DNA of 48,742 nucleotides from Burkholderiales bacterium. Lineage in GTDB: Bacteria > Pseudomonadota > Gammaproteobacteria > Burkholderiales > SG8-41. The translations under genes were made by a program, and so were the position numbers. Under the pieces are notes generated by a model that was given only the letters and a program-made list of their open reading frames with translations, searched no databases and was not told the origin of the DNA. Location of the stretch: positions 1-48,742 of the forward strand of contig JAUXYA010000025.1 in the NCBI GenBank assembly GCA_030684405.1, written 5' to 3'. Positions 17,509-27,387 of this stretch are shown here, piece by piece; position 1 is the stretch's first letter; each line of letters opens with the position of its first letter.

Positions 17509-18645
17509 ATGAGCACAACCGCCAAAAAAGTAATCCCGATTCAGGCGCTGGACAACAACCGCTACGGCGTTGACCGGCTGCTGCGCGACGGCAGCTTTGT
17601 CGCCACCGACGGCGAAAGGCGCCTTGCGGCGGAAGCTCTGGTGGCTGAGCCCGAAATCACCCGCCTGCTGCACCCCGAGGTGCGCTACGAAGTCACCGAC
17701 CACTGCAACGCCAGCTGTATCATGTGCCCGCGCGACAAGCACGAGCACGGCCGCGAGCACGGCATCATGGATCAGGCCAAGTACGAAAAAAGCATCGATG
17801 AAGTGGTCGGCCTCGGCGCCAAGAAAGTCGTACTTACCGGTTTTGGTGAACCGATGCTGGACAAGCGGCTCGAGGACAAGGTGGCCTATGCCACCGGCAA
17901 GGGCCTGTCGACCTATTTCATCACCAACGGCTCCGCACTGACACCCAAACGCTCGCGCCGGCTGATGGAAGCAGGGCTCGCGGAAATGCGCGTCAGTTTC
18001 TACGGCATGCGCCCCGAGACCTACAACGCCGTGATGCAGGGCCTGGATTTCGACCGCACGATGAAGGGCCTGCTCGAGTTCCTGAAAATCCGCGACGAGT
18101 CGGGTTCGAAAACCCGGGTCCAGATTTCCTACCTGGAGCTGGAACAGAACAAATCCGACACGGCAGCCTTCCGCGAATTCTGGGAGCCCAAGGTCAACGC
18201 CATCGAGATCTGGAAGCCGCACAATTTCGGTGACGGCCGCGATTACCGCTTCCGCGAGGGCGACCTCGAACGCAAGACCAGCTGCGGGCGGCCGGAGAAC
18301 GGCCCCTTCCAGATCCAGTGGAACGGCGAAGTAATCCCCTGCTGCTATGACTACAACAACCAGATCATTCTCGGCAACGCCTTCGAGCAGCCGGTGCTGG
18401 AAATCCTCAACAACGAGAAATACCGCCTGCTGCGCTACGCGCACCGGATGAAGAAGTTCGGCATGTTCCCGTACTGCGACCAGTGCGACCAGCTGCTGCC
18501 CCATGCCGATGCGCTGGTCTACACCAACCGCCACAACCTGCCTCCCGAGGAAGCGGTCAAGCTGTCGAACACCGACCTTTTCGACCTGGTGGCGGGCAAG
18601 GAGATCGGCGAGAACCAGCTGAGCGAACGTTACCGCTCGAACTGA
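17509..18645 (+). CDS. Radical SAM protein with SPASM-like C-terminus
   Basis: 378 residues. The 4Fe-4S cluster motif is CNASCIMC (Cys66, Cys70, Cys73), followed by GFGEPMLD (the GGE-type SAM-contact region). A second Cys set near the C-terminus (SCGRPEN, IPCCYDYN, YCDQCDQ) looks like a SPASM/twitch auxiliary cluster site. It should carry out a radical reaction such as epimerisation, dehydrogenation or deamination of a sugar or other substrate. It is followed by a 2OG-Fe(II) oxygenase, so the two may act in sequence on one residue. The substrate is unknown. Confidence 0.85.
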   Translation: MSTTAKKVIPIQALDNNRYGVDRLLRDGSFVATDGERRLAAEALVAEPEITRLLHPEVRYEVTDHCNASCIMCPRDKHEHGREHGIMDQAKYEKSIDEVVGLGAKKVVLTGFGEPMLDKRLEDKVAYATGKGLSTYFITNGSALTPKRSRRLMEAGLAEMRVSFYGMRPETYNAVMQGLDFDRTMKGLLEFLKIRDESGSKTRVQISYLELEQNKSDTAAFREFWEPKVNAIEIWKPHNFGDGRDYRFREGDLERKTSCGRPENGPFQIQWNGEVIPCCYDYNNQIILGNAFEQPVLEILNNEKYRLLRYAHRMKKFGMFPYCDQCDQLLPHADALVYTNRHNLPPEEAVKLSNTDLFDLVAGKEIGENQLSERYRSN

Positions 18646-18697
18646 GTCCGCGAAGGCCGGCCGCCCAAAAAACGCCACAACCCGGAAACCACGATCC

Positions 18698-19657
18698 ATG
18701 CTTGCTGCAGCAACCCATCCTGAATCTCCTGCATCCGAGTCCGGTATCGTTCCTGCGGCAACGATCGCAAACGCCGCGCTGGCGGGTCCCGAGAAAGTTT
18801 TCAACCTGCCGGATTCCGGCGCGGTGACTACCGCCTACCGCGAAGCAAAACCCTATCCGCACCTGGTCATCGACAACTTTTTCGATGAAGCGATGCTGGA
18901 ACAGATCTCCAGGGAAATCGTCGGGGAAAAGGTGAACTTCAACAAGGTCTTCACCGACGCCTACCAGCGCAACAAGACCATCAGCACCGGCGATGCGGTT
19001 CCGCCACTGATCAATGTCATCGCGTCCAAGTTCGCGGCCTCCGGCATGCTGCGTTACCTGGAGAAGGTGACGGGACTCAACCGCCTGATCCCCGATCCGC
19101 ATTACAACTCGGACTACGGCTACTACCACATCGTCGGGGCGGGCGGCGTACTCGGCAGCCATGTCGATCACAGCCGGCACAACACCCTGCATGTGCCGCA
19201 TGTACTCAATCTCGTGGTCTACCTGTCGAAAGACTGGGACGAAAAGGACGGCGGCACACTCTGCCTGTATGACGAAAGCGGCAAGAACGTCGTCAAGCGG
19301 GTATCCTGCCTGTACAACCGCGCGATCATTTTTGCCTGCACCCCAACCGCCTATCATGGCGTTGAGCCCGTGGCCGAATCATCGAAACGCCGCAGGCATT
19401 CGCTTTATTTTGCCTACTATACGGTCGAGTCAAGCGGCAGCTCAGCCGCAGGGGAACAGTTTCCCGGCCTGCAGGAAGGCAAGACCAATGCCGATCATGA
19501 CGTCAATTACGGCACCTACTTCGTCGTCCCGTTCCGCGACCTGCTCAAGCGCGAAAACTGGGTGCATCTGCGGATGCGGCTGGTCTATTTCATTCATCTG
19601 GTAACCCCGCCCATCCTCGTGCGGCTGCTGCGTCGCGTCGCCAAAGCCTTGCGCTGA
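18698..19657 (+). CDS. 2-oxoglutarate/Fe(II)-dependent oxygenase
   Basis: 319 residues. The facial triad is H155-x-D157 in GSHVDHSRHNT and H220 in AYHGVEPV; an Arg in KRRRHSLYF about 12 residues later is the likely 2OG carboxylate ligand. The jelly-roll core (about 145-245) fits the 2OG-FeII_Oxy_3 family, which also includes prolyl hydroxylase-like proteins. It probably hydroxylates a glycan component. The N-terminal 45 residues are Ala-rich and probably unstructured. Confidence 0.83.
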   Translation: MLAAATHPESPASESGIVPAATIANAALAGPEKVFNLPDSGAVTTAYREAKPYPHLVIDNFFDEAMLEQISREIVGEKVNFNKVFTDAYQRNKTISTGDAVPPLINVIASKFAASGMLRYLEKVTGLNRLIPDPHYNSDYGYYHIVGAGGVLGSHVDHSRHNTLHVPHVLNLVVYLSKDWDEKDGGTLCLYDESGKNVVKRVSCLYNRAIIFACTPTAYHGVEPVAESSKRRRHSLYFAYYTVESSGSSAAGEQFPGLQEGKTNADHDVNYGTYFVVPFRDLLKRENWVHLRMRLVYFIHLVTPPILVRLLRRVAKALR

Positions 19658-19659
19658 CA

Positions 19660-19675
19660 GCGCGGATATCCGCGC
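19660..19675. other. Perfect 16-bp palindrome downstream of the oxygenase gene
   Basis: GCGCGGATATCCGCGC starts 2 nt after the TGA. It can fold to a six-base stem around ATAT. The following ATTCGCCTGTTTCTTTATTC is only partly T-rich, so it may be a weak terminator or RNA-stability element; a protein-binding site is also possible. A 210-bp gap follows (19658-19867) in which nothing else stands out. Confidence 0.4.
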
Positions 19676-19867
19676 ATTCGCCTGTTTCTTTATTCAGTCG
19701 TATTCTTGCAGCATGAAATTATTCTGCGCCTCGACTGAAATCGAAAATCGTTTGAAATGAAGAAGCACACTGTCCGTCTGCATGGTCACCCAGACTCGTG
19801 ACCCGCAATGCCACTGTCAGCATTCGACAGGCGATAACTACTTCAACCTGTAATCGGCACATACCTG

Positions 19868-21619
19868 TTGTCCACCCCCGCCACCATCCGGTTCGTGACT
19901 CGCCGGCCACCACCGCAGCCCGGGGCCGTCTGTGTCGACCTCCATGCGCAGCCACAGCCTGGCACCGGCATTGAAACACTGACCGCGGACGAGTTGCTGG
20001 CCCGTTGGTCCGGAGATGCCGTTGAGTGGTTCGCCGGCTGGCTCGGGCAACTGAACGCGCGGCATGCGGCGCTCGACTGGTGGGCCTACTCCTCGACCTC
20101 GAAGAACTTCCTGTCATCGGCCCTGGGTGCGCGGACACTGCAACTGCTGGCCCTGCGCAACCTGGCACGCTCGGGCCGCTACCGGCTGATCGTTGTGCTG
20201 GGGGCAACACCCGGCCAGATGCGCTCCGGTGCGCGCCTGCTGCAGCCTGAATTCACGGTCACACTGCCATCCACCCTCGGGCTCGGACTGCGCAACCTCG
20301 CCGCACATGCGCTGGCCATCGGACGCGTCATCTACCAGGCCGTCAGGATACGCGGGGCTTTCCGTTTCGGAACAGTCCCGCCCGAAACACGGCGTGACGT
20401 GATCCTGTTCACCTATCTCGATGGCGAATTCAGCGCCGGATGGGATCGCTACTTCGGCGACCTGGCCGACCTGATCCGTCAGCAGCAGCCGGAGCTGCGC
20501 ACGGCCTGCGTTGCCTATGTCTACACGCCCTATCGGCAGCGACTGGACGAGATGCTTGCCCGGGCCACCGAGCCGTACCTGCCGCTTTACGGCTTTCTCG
20601 ACAACGGCGAACTCCTGCGCGCCCTCGGCCGCAGCATCGCGGCAACTTTCGGCCTGAACAAATACAGTGCCGGCATGGATGTCGAAGCGGCGGCCATGGC
20701 CAGCCTGCTGGAGGAAGCACTGATCGAAGATGTCAGCAGGCGGGGTTACCTCCACAACCTGCTGGTCCATCACGCCACGGCAGCGATGGTTCGCACCCTG
20801 TCGCCATCAAGGGTGATTTATCCCTACGAAAACAAGTCGCTGGAAAAAGCACTGCTGCTCGGCGCGCGCGCAGCAGGCGGCGTCAGGCTGGTCGGCTACC
20901 AGCACACCTCGATCACGCCGCGACACATCGGCCTGCGCTTTGAAGCAGGGGAAACGGCAACAACCCCGCTGCCGGACCGGATCGTCACCGTCGGCAGCAT
21001 TACCCGGGATTACCTTGAAGAGTCGGGCAATTACCCGGCCGGCCGGCTGGTCGCAGGCTGCGCCCTCCGCCAGGCGTGGACCGCGCCCCTGCCATCCCGA
21101 CCTCTTGCGGCAGGACATCCGCGCATCCTGCTCGCGCTGTCATCCAGCATCCGGGAACTGGTGTCGGCCGTCGAATTCATGCGCGAAGTCAAAACACGGC
21201 TGCCCGGCGTCGAGATCGGCGTGCGCCCGCACCTCAACTTTCCGCTGACGATACTGTCACCGGAACTGCGCGACTGGGTACGAACCCATGCCACTGATTT
21301 CAGCGGATCCTTACTGCAGGACAATCTCGCCTGGGCCGATGTCACCGCCTATGTGTCCTCGACCGTGGCGCTGGAATCACTGATGCTGGGCCGTCCGGTG
21401 ATATACCTCGCCATCGATCCCGATAATCCCGACCCCCTGCTCGGCAATCCGCGTTTTCGCTGGACCGCGGGAACCACCGATGAATTTGTCGCTGCGCTGG
21501 ATGCTCTGGCCGCGCTGGATACGGCGCAGCGGGAAAATGAGCGGGATGCCGCGCTGGACTATGTGCGCAGCTACCTGACCCCGAAATCGCCGCAGACCGT
21601 TGCGCAATTCCTGCAATGA
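19868..21619 (+). CDS. GT-B-like surface carbohydrate biosynthesis protein
   Basis: 583 residues from a TTG start; no better start is visible nearby. The C-terminal half has ILLALSSSIRELVSAVEFM, IGVRPHLNFPL and ADVTAYVSSTVALESLMLGRPVIYL, the pattern of the donor-binding domain of GT-B transferases and capsule proteins. Two internal helical regions precede it. It resembles the 674-residue protein at 2379-4403 in general plan and C-terminal motif, though identity looks low. It is probably a cytoplasmic glycosyltransferase. It ends 19 nt before the flippase gene. Confidence 0.6.
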   Translation: MSTPATIRFVTRRPPPQPGAVCVDLHAQPQPGTGIETLTADELLARWSGDAVEWFAGWLGQLNARHAALDWWAYSSTSKNFLSSALGARTLQLLALRNLARSGRYRLIVVLGATPGQMRSGARLLQPEFTVTLPSTLGLGLRNLAAHALAIGRVIYQAVRIRGAFRFGTVPPETRRDVILFTYLDGEFSAGWDRYFGDLADLIRQQQPELRTACVAYVYTPYRQRLDEMLARATEPYLPLYGFLDNGELLRALGRSIAATFGLNKYSAGMDVEAAAMASLLEEALIEDVSRRGYLHNLLVHHATAAMVRTLSPSRVIYPYENKSLEKALLLGARAAGGVRLVGYQHTSITPRHIGLRFEAGETATTPLPDRIVTVGSITRDYLEESGNYPAGRLVAGCALRQAWTAPLPSRPLAAGHPRILLALSSSIRELVSAVEFMREVKTRLPGVEIGVRPHLNFPLTILSPELRDWVRTHATDFSGSLLQDNLAWADVTAYVSSTVALESLMLGRPVIYLAIDPDNPDPLLGNPRFRWTAGTTDEFVAALDALAALDTAQRENERDAALDYVRSYLTPKSPQTVAQFLQ

Positions 21620-21638
21620 AGCTCCGCATCCTTCCCCG

Positions 21639-23162
21639 ATGACTGCGCCCATCCACTCACCCTCGCACGGACTTGCCCGCAACGCCGGCTGGAACCTGCT
21701 GGGCGCCGCGCTGCCACTGCCGGTCGCACTGTTGTGCATTCCATTGCTGGTGGCCGCACTCGGCGTGGACCGTTTCGGCGTACTGGGGCTGGCGTGGGTG
21801 GTCATGGGCTACTTCGGCATGTTCGATTTCGGCCTCGGCCAGAGCACCACCCGGCTGGTGGCCCAGAGGAAGGCATCGCAGGATCTGCGCACGCTGATGC
21901 TGAATTCGCTGCTGCTGCATGCGGCGCTGGGCTTGCTCGGGGGTGCGGCATTCGCGGCACTGGTTCCGTGGCTTGCCACCCGGGCATTCGAGGTACCACC
22001 GGAGCTGGTCGGCGAAACCACCCATGCCCTCTACTGGCTGGCGGCCTCGGTGCCGGCCATCGTCATCTCGGCGGCACTGCGCGGCATGCTGGAGGGCCTG
22101 CACCGCTTCGATATCGTGAATCTGGTGCGCATTCCCGCAGGCATCGTCAATTTCGCCGGGCCGGTGATCGCGCTGCAGTTCGCCGACGGCCTGCCCGCGG
22201 CCGTTGCGGTGATTGCGGTGGCCCGTTTTGTGGTGGTCCTCGCCTATGCCGCAGCCTGCCTGCGCCTGCTGCCCGCAAAAACCGGGACAACCCGCATCGA
22301 AGGCGCGCTGCTGCGGCGACTCGCGTCCTATGGCGGCTGGCTGACGGTGTCCAACTTCGTCAACCCGCTGATCATCGTCACCGACCGCTTCGTGGTGGCC
22401 GCAGCGGTATCGGTCGCTGCGGTGGCTTATTACGTAACCCCTTATGAGGTCATCACCAAGACCTGGATCATTTCGGCCAGCGTGCTGGGCGCGTTGTTCC
22501 CGGTACTGTCTGCCGCGGCGGCGGACAAACCGGCTGCGCTGCGCGGCATCTGCCGGCAGGCTGAAACCGTCCTGCTCTGCCTTGCCGCACCCGTCGTGGC
22601 GGTGCTCCTTGCCGGCTCCGACCTGCTGCTGGAGCTGTGGCTGGGGACAAGTTTCCGCGAGCAGTCGACGGTTGTCGCGCAGCTGCTGGCTATCGGCATT
22701 CTGGTCAACGTCGTCGCCCAGGTGCCGCTTACCGCGCTGAACGCCTCGGGACGCGCGGATCTCTCCGCAAAAATCGCGGCTGTGGAACTGCCGCTCTATG
22801 TGGTGGCAATCTGGTACGGGGCGCATGCCTGGGGCATCAATGGCGTTGCCGCAGTCTGGGCCCTGCGCGCGGCAATCGATGCCGTCCTGCTGTCTGCGGC
22901 GGCCCATGCCACGCTGCCGCCGGGTGATGCCGGGGCACCGCGCGGACTGACTGCAGTCAACCTCCTGCTGCTGGGCGGCTTTCTGCTCGCATTCTGGCTG
23001 ATCGGCATGCTGCTGCCCGGCTCATGGCTGCTGCGCGCGATGCTGGTCGGCACATTGCTTGCAGCGCTGCTGGTGTGGGAGTGGCATCGCGTGCTGAACG
23101 CCGATGATCGCAAGACAATACTGGCGCTATATGCCCGTCTTGCCGGAAAATCGGCGGCATGA
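21639..23162 (+). CDS. wzx: Wzx-type polysaccharide flippase (MOP/PST family)
   Basis: 507 residues from ATG 21639; a start 13 codons upstream would overlap the previous gene. The protein is highly hydrophobic, with about 12-14 membrane helices. The N-terminal RNAGWNLLGAALPLPVAL and FGVLGLAWVVMGYFGMFDFGLG are typical of lipopolysaccharide flippases, as is the TDRFVVAAA region in the middle. It moves undecaprenyl-pyrophosphate-linked repeat units to the periplasm. It overlaps the next glycosyltransferase gene by 4 nt (ATGA). Confidence 0.9.
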   Translation: MTAPIHSPSHGLARNAGWNLLGAALPLPVALLCIPLLVAALGVDRFGVLGLAWVVMGYFGMFDFGLGQSTTRLVAQRKASQDLRTLMLNSLLLHAALGLLGGAAFAALVPWLATRAFEVPPELVGETTHALYWLAASVPAIVISAALRGMLEGLHRFDIVNLVRIPAGIVNFAGPVIALQFADGLPAAVAVIAVARFVVVLAYAAACLRLLPAKTGTTRIEGALLRRLASYGGWLTVSNFVNPLIIVTDRFVVAAAVSVAAVAYYVTPYEVITKTWIISASVLGALFPVLSAAAADKPAALRGICRQAETVLLCLAAPVVAVLLAGSDLLLELWLGTSFREQSTVVAQLLAIGILVNVVAQVPLTALNASGRADLSAKIAAVELPLYVVAIWYGAHAWGINGVAAVWALRAAIDAVLLSAAAHATLPPGDAGAPRGLTAVNLLLLGGFLLAFWLIGMLLPGSWLLRAMLVGTLLAALLVWEWHRVLNADDRKTILALYARLAGKSAA

Positions 23163-24103
23163 ATTCTGATGTCCGCTCAGCACCGCTGGTGTCGATTGTT
23201 GTCCCGTCCTATAACCACGGGCGCTACCTGAAGGAAGCCATCGACAGCATCCTCGCCCAGGACTATCCGCATATCGAACTGATCGTCATCGACGACGGCT
23301 CCACCGACGATTCGCCGCGGATCCTCGCCAGCCATCCGGGACGTTTTCACCGGGAATACCAGCCCAACCAGGGTCAGGTTGCAACACTCAACCGCGGCTG
23401 GCAGATGTCGAAGGGCGACATCATCGGTTATCTCAGTGCGGACGACATACTGTTGCCGCAGTCCGTCAGCGCCGCCGTGCTGTGCCTGAGCGACCACCCG
23501 GATGCCATGCTGTCTTACAGCGATTTCAACCTGCTCGACCCCGATTCCGCGGTGGTGCGCAGGGTAACCACGCAGGAATGCAGCTACCGGGACATGGCGG
23601 TCAGGATGCTCTGCCCGCCGGGGCCGGGGGCTTTCTTCCGGCGCTCAGCCTTCGAAAAGGCGGGGCTGTGGCACACCGGATACAAACAGCTGCTCGATTT
23701 CGAATACTGGCTGCGCCTGGGGCTGCACGGCCGTTTCGTGCGCATCCCGCGGGTGCTGGCGGGGTATCGGGTGCACCCGGGCTCGCAAACATTCGCCTCC
23801 TCCAGCAACATACGCCCAGAAGAACCTGTGCAGATCATGGAGGATTATTTCGCCAATCCGCTGGTGCCTGCCGACGTGCGCGCTGCAAAAGACGAAGCAA
23901 TCAGCCATGCCCTGATGCACTCCGGGTATACCTACTTTCGCATTGGCGAATATGCACGAGGATGCACGGCACTGGGTCGCGCATTCCGTCTGCATCCGCG
24001 GAATCTGCTCTCGCTGCGGCTGCTGCGCATGATGTTCAATGCGCTGTTCAATACGACGGGCCATCGCCTGTTGTGGTGGGTGCGCCGCATGCTCAACCGT
24101 TAG
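23159..24103 (+). CDS. Family 2 glycosyltransferase
   Basis: 314 residues. SIVVPSYNHGRYLKEAI and IVIDDGSTDDS form the donor-binding fold of GT2 and SADDILLP has the DxD-like acidic motif. GYRVHPGSQTF near residue 205 resembles the catalytic region of capsule/O-antigen transferases. It starts in the stop of the Wzx gene (ATGA), so they are co-translated. Donor and acceptor are unknown. Confidence 0.88.
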   Translation: MNSDVRSAPLVSIVVPSYNHGRYLKEAIDSILAQDYPHIELIVIDDGSTDDSPRILASHPGRFHREYQPNQGQVATLNRGWQMSKGDIIGYLSADDILLPQSVSAAVLCLSDHPDAMLSYSDFNLLDPDSAVVRRVTTQECSYRDMAVRMLCPPGPGAFFRRSAFEKAGLWHTGYKQLLDFEYWLRLGLHGRFVRIPRVLAGYRVHPGSQTFASSSNIRPEEPVQIMEDYFANPLVPADVRAAKDEAISHALMHSGYTYFRIGEYARGCTALGRAFRLHPRNLLSLRLLRMMFNALFNTTGHRLLWWVRRMLNR

Positions 24104-24170
24104 TCCGTCACGCTTGGCCATCCTCAGCGTATACTTCATAACTAATTGATTTTATTGATATTTTTACTAG

Positions 24171-25610
24171 ATGTCCGTCAACAAAGTCCTGGGCGCACTG
24201 AAAATACTGCTGGTGATGGCAATCGCTGCCATTGTTGGCACGCTGATTGCGGCAACGTTTCAACACTACAGCGGGTCCGCGTTGACGCTGGCAGCTTTCC
24301 ATATTTCTTATCTCCTGCTACTTGGACTGGCCTTTCCACGCCCCCGCCTGTATTTCTATACCTTCCTTGCTGGCTTCCTGTTCCTGGGTTTCTGGCCGAA
24401 AGCGGCGATTCAAACCATCTGGAACGTCGGGTTCATCGATCCCGTCGGCAGCTTTGCCGGGAGCGCGGCGGAATGGGATGCCGCCCTTTGGGCCGCCATC
24501 GCCGGAGCCGGCGGTGTCATGGTGGCACGGCTGATCCATCTGGCGCTTGCAGGCCGCCGGAACGAAAGCCCCCCGGAAACACCACAACTACCACCCGACT
24601 GGTATCCCCGTTACCGGCGCTGGATCTGGTCGGCAACGCTGATTCTGGTCGTCGTGGTGAACGGACTGAATTTCCATTTCTCTTTTTTCCAGATCGGCGT
24701 AAACCCGAAACTCATTCTCCCGTTCAGGCTCAACGTGCCGGTCGCGTGGCTGGTCAATGTCGGTTTTGCGTTCTGGATCTCCGCACTCGTGCATTGGGAA
24801 CGATTGATGCCAAAGCCAAGCTTGGCAAGAGCTCTCGTGGCGCCAATCGTTGAAGCCTTTTTTTCTTCAGTTTGCGCTCTAAGCCGCCTGACCTACCTTC
24901 TGCATACCCTGCCCTACTGGCTCGCTCTTTGGGAAAAATGGGTTGCGCTTCGCGGGCAAATGGCGAAACGTAACCTCGGCTTGCTTTTCGCCACCTTCAT
25001 TATCTTGTTTGTAATCAGCATTTATGCCGTTTTCTGGCTTCGCATAAACATTTACTACTACGTGCCGCCGACCGATTCCGTGACCACGCAAGCCCACAGA
25101 ACCATGGCTTTTCAGCTTCCCCATCTTTTTGTTCAGCGCTGGGTAGGTCTTGAGGGCACTCTGGTCGTTGGCGCAGCGACAGATCGTGGCACAGACCGTC
25201 TGGCCGAAGTGCTGACAACCGATCCAGCCGAGGGCGCGCTGTCGCTGTATCAGCGACTCGCAAAAGTTCACTTTCTGTCGGAGAACCCGGACAAGTTCAC
25301 TTTTCTTGCCAATGCAGGAATCGTTGCGATTCTTCTTTTTTCAGGCTCGTTGGCAGTCGTGTTTCTCGGAATGGTTTTTGTTACCGCCTTGATGATTACC
25401 ACCGAAACCTGCATCACCAGACTGCTGGCCAATGACTTCTTTCGTGCAATGGCCGGCGCATCGCTTGCCAACGTGGTCGCGCAGACCACCTTTCCCTACC
25501 TGACCCTGATTTTTTTCCTGCAGCTGTGCGTGGCCATCGCTTTTCTTGCATGGCTGCAACGGCTGAAAGTTACGGACCTGAGGGCGCTGTTGCTGCGTAG
25601 AGGCGCATAG
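24171..25610 (+). CDS. Polytopic membrane protein, candidate Wzy polymerase
   Basis: 479 residues with about 10 hydrophobic segments (for example 11-29, 39-54, 60-75, 105-125, 152-166, 190-207, 269-291, 380-409, 440-462). A soluble loop at about 296-375 carries RWVGLEG (323-329), and similar large loops with a functional Arg are a feature of Wzy polymerases. No HN-type ligase motif is present. Position right after a Wzx and a GT2 gene supports a Wzy role, but the family is not recognised with certainty. The 67-bp gap upstream is AT-rich and may hold a promoter. It converges on the - strand gene at 25657 with a 46-bp gap that has no clear terminator. Confidence 0.5.
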   Translation: MSVNKVLGALKILLVMAIAAIVGTLIAATFQHYSGSALTLAAFHISYLLLLGLAFPRPRLYFYTFLAGFLFLGFWPKAAIQTIWNVGFIDPVGSFAGSAAEWDAALWAAIAGAGGVMVARLIHLALAGRRNESPPETPQLPPDWYPRYRRWIWSATLILVVVVNGLNFHFSFFQIGVNPKLILPFRLNVPVAWLVNVGFAFWISALVHWERLMPKPSLARALVAPIVEAFFSSVCALSRLTYLLHTLPYWLALWEKWVALRGQMAKRNLGLLFATFIILFVISIYAVFWLRINIYYYVPPTDSVTTQAHRTMAFQLPHLFVQRWVGLEGTLVVGAATDRGTDRLAEVLTTDPAEGALSLYQRLAKVHFLSENPDKFTFLANAGIVAILLFSGSLAVVFLGMVFVTALMITTETCITRLLANDFFRAMAGASLANVVAQTTFPYLTLIFFLQLCVAIAFLAWLQRLKVTDLRALLLRRGA

Positions 25611-25656
25611 GCGCGGAAGCCTGTCTCCAACAACAGTGCGGACGAAACCGTGAAAT

Positions 25657-26643
25657 TCAACCGGCCTTCGCCAGTTCACTGCGCACCGCATTGAGTTCTT
25701 CCCGGTGGGCAGCGGCAGCCAGCGCAGCCAGCGGAACGATCGTGACCAGCACACAGATCTGCAGAACGATGGAATAAGCCACTGCTGACGATTCAGCCAC
25801 CCCGAACAATGCAAGCGCAAGTACGCAGGCAAGCTGGTACACCCCGGCATAGCCGGGGGCTGCGGGCAATGAAGTGCCAATTGCCAGAAATACCAGGACA
25901 GTAACCGGCGCAATCGTCGGCAAAGTCCAGCCGAAGGATTGTATTACCGTGAAAAATACCGCGATGTCACAAACAAACACTATCGCGGTAAGCACAAGTA
26001 TTTTCCCCAGCCGTATCGGTGATGCGATCTGATCGGCCGTCTGCACGGCACCGGCATAGAACCGCTGAATCCGCTCTGCAAACTTCGCGGGCACTCTCCC
26101 ACCCCATCGCGTCGACCATCGCCGCCAGATGTGATCACCCTTGCCAAAGAGGATGATTGTCATCAATGCGGCCACGGCCACGATCAAGGTAACCACTGCC
26201 AGATTTTCAGCATAGGGCAGTCCGGTATGTGTTGCGACGACGGCCACGGCACAGACCCCCAGTAGCAGGGCATCGGCCAGCCGATCAATCAGCGCGCTGG
26301 TAGCGGCCTGACCCAGCGGTACCGAGGCCATTTTTCTGAGCGCGAAAATCCTGATTACTTCGCCCGCACGAAGTGGATAAATCTGGTTGAGCGCAATTCC
26401 GATCACCGCTGAATTCCAGAAGGCCGGAAAAGCAATCATGGGCATTCCAGCCGCAAGTCCCCAGCGCAGCGCGCGCAACGCCATGCCAAACACGATGAAT
26501 ATCAAGGCTGCTCCCAGCCATACGTATTGCAAATTTCGGAACTCCGCCACGAAAACCGGCCAGTCCATCCGCCAGAGAATGGCGGCAAGAAACGTCGCGC
26601 TGAGCAGGAAACCGGCGGCCAACAGCCATTTTCGGGCGGTCAT
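25657..26643 (-). CDS. LPG-synthase-TM / UPF0104 flippase-like membrane protein
   Basis: 328 residues with about eight membrane helices. LNQIYPLRAGEVIRIFAL and the C-terminal SLPAAPGYAGVYQLACVLAL are hallmarks of the lysylphosphatidylglycerol-synthetase transmembrane family. Such proteins are often next to DPM1-like GT2 enzymes and are proposed lipid-linked sugar flippases. Here it is 6 nt downstream of a DPM1-like gene and last of the four-gene - strand unit. A role in moving a polyprenyl-phosphate-sugar is inferred from that pairing. Confidence 0.82.
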   Translation of the reverse strand: MTARKWLLAAGFLLSATFLAAILWRMDWPVFVAEFRNLQYVWLGAALIFIVFGMALRALRWGLAAGMPMIAFPAFWNSAVIGIALNQIYPLRAGEVIRIFALRKMASVPLGQAATSALIDRLADALLLGVCAVAVVATHTGLPYAENLAVVTLIVAVAALMTIILFGKGDHIWRRWSTRWGGRVPAKFAERIQRFYAGAVQTADQIASPIRLGKILVLTAIVFVCDIAVFFTVIQSFGWTLPTIAPVTVLVFLAIGTSLPAAPGYAGVYQLACVLALALFGVAESSAVAYSIVLQICVLVTIVPLAALAAAAHREELNAVRSELAKAG

Positions 26644-26649
26644 CGCGAT

Positions 26650-27387
26650 TTACCAGCGTGGCAGCAGGTGCCGCAGGTATTGCCAGTACACGCCGAAGGA
26701 GTAACTGAATTTCGATACTGATCCATCATCACGAACGGTGAGTGTGTAGGGCACCTCGGCAAATCGGGCACCCGCACGACGTGCCTGGCAGACTTCCTCC
26801 ATCAGCATTGCAAAACCGTTTTCCCGCGTATCCAGTTTCGGCAGGAAATCGGTGCGTATGGCGCGAAACCCGTTGGTGAAGTCACTGACTCCGCAACGCA
26901 ATACAACCTGCGCCACCCGATTGCCGATCCAGGACACCATGGCCCGGGCGAACGGTACGCCCTCGACTTTCCCGCCTTTTGCATAACGGGTGGCCTTGAT
27001 GAAATCCGCCTTTGTTTTCATGGCATCAATAAAACCATGGATATAAACCGGGTCCTGCGTCAGATCGGCATCCATGACCAGCGCGTACTCAAATCCTTCG
27101 CTGATCGCGCGCAAGAATCCGGTGCGGTTTGCACCGCCATAGCCGCAGTTTTTTTCGTGCACTTCCACGTACAATCCCGAGAACCTGTTACCAAGCTCGC
27201 GTAAAGTCTGCCCGGTTCCGTCGCTACTGCCATCATCTACAGCAACAATACCCGTCCGCGCAGGAATTGCCCCGAGAAACGCTGATATGGTTCCTATGCA
27301 TTTTTCCGCATTGGCTTGCTCGTTGTACATGGGCAACACCACGCAGAAACTGGGTATCCGGCCTGCAGAGTACTGCTCTGCGTTCAT
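26650..27387 (-). CDS. DPM1-like family 2 glycosyltransferase (polyprenyl-phosphate sugar synthase)
   Basis: 245 residues. [37 protein letters not shown] (DxD) and [11 protein letters not shown] are characteristic of dolichyl-/polyprenyl-phosphate mannose- or glucose-synthase-type enzymes. It lacks the C-terminal membrane helices seen in GtrB-type members. It would make a polyprenyl-phosphate-linked sugar donor used by the GT-C-like protein in the same unit. It overlaps the methyltransferase upstream by 4 nt. Confidence 0.85.
   Translation of the reverse strand: MNAEQYSAGRIPSFCVVLPMYNEQANAEKCIGTISAFLGAIPARTGIVAVDDGSSDGTGQTLRELGNRFSGLYVEVHEKNCGYGGANRTGFLRAISEGFEYALVMDADLTQDPVYIHGFIDAMKTKADFIKATRYAKGGKVEGVPFARAMVSWIGNRVAQVVLRCGVSDFTNGFRAIRTDFLPKLDTRENGFAMLMEEVCQARRAGARFAEVPYTLTVRDDGSVSKFSYSFGVYWQYLRHLLPRW

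Noticed and set aside
16945-18804. 619-residue open frame on the - strand across the radical SAM gene
   Set aside because: Antisense to a gene with a clear CX3CX2C cluster; its product is repetitive and unlike any known family. High G+C makes such frames common.
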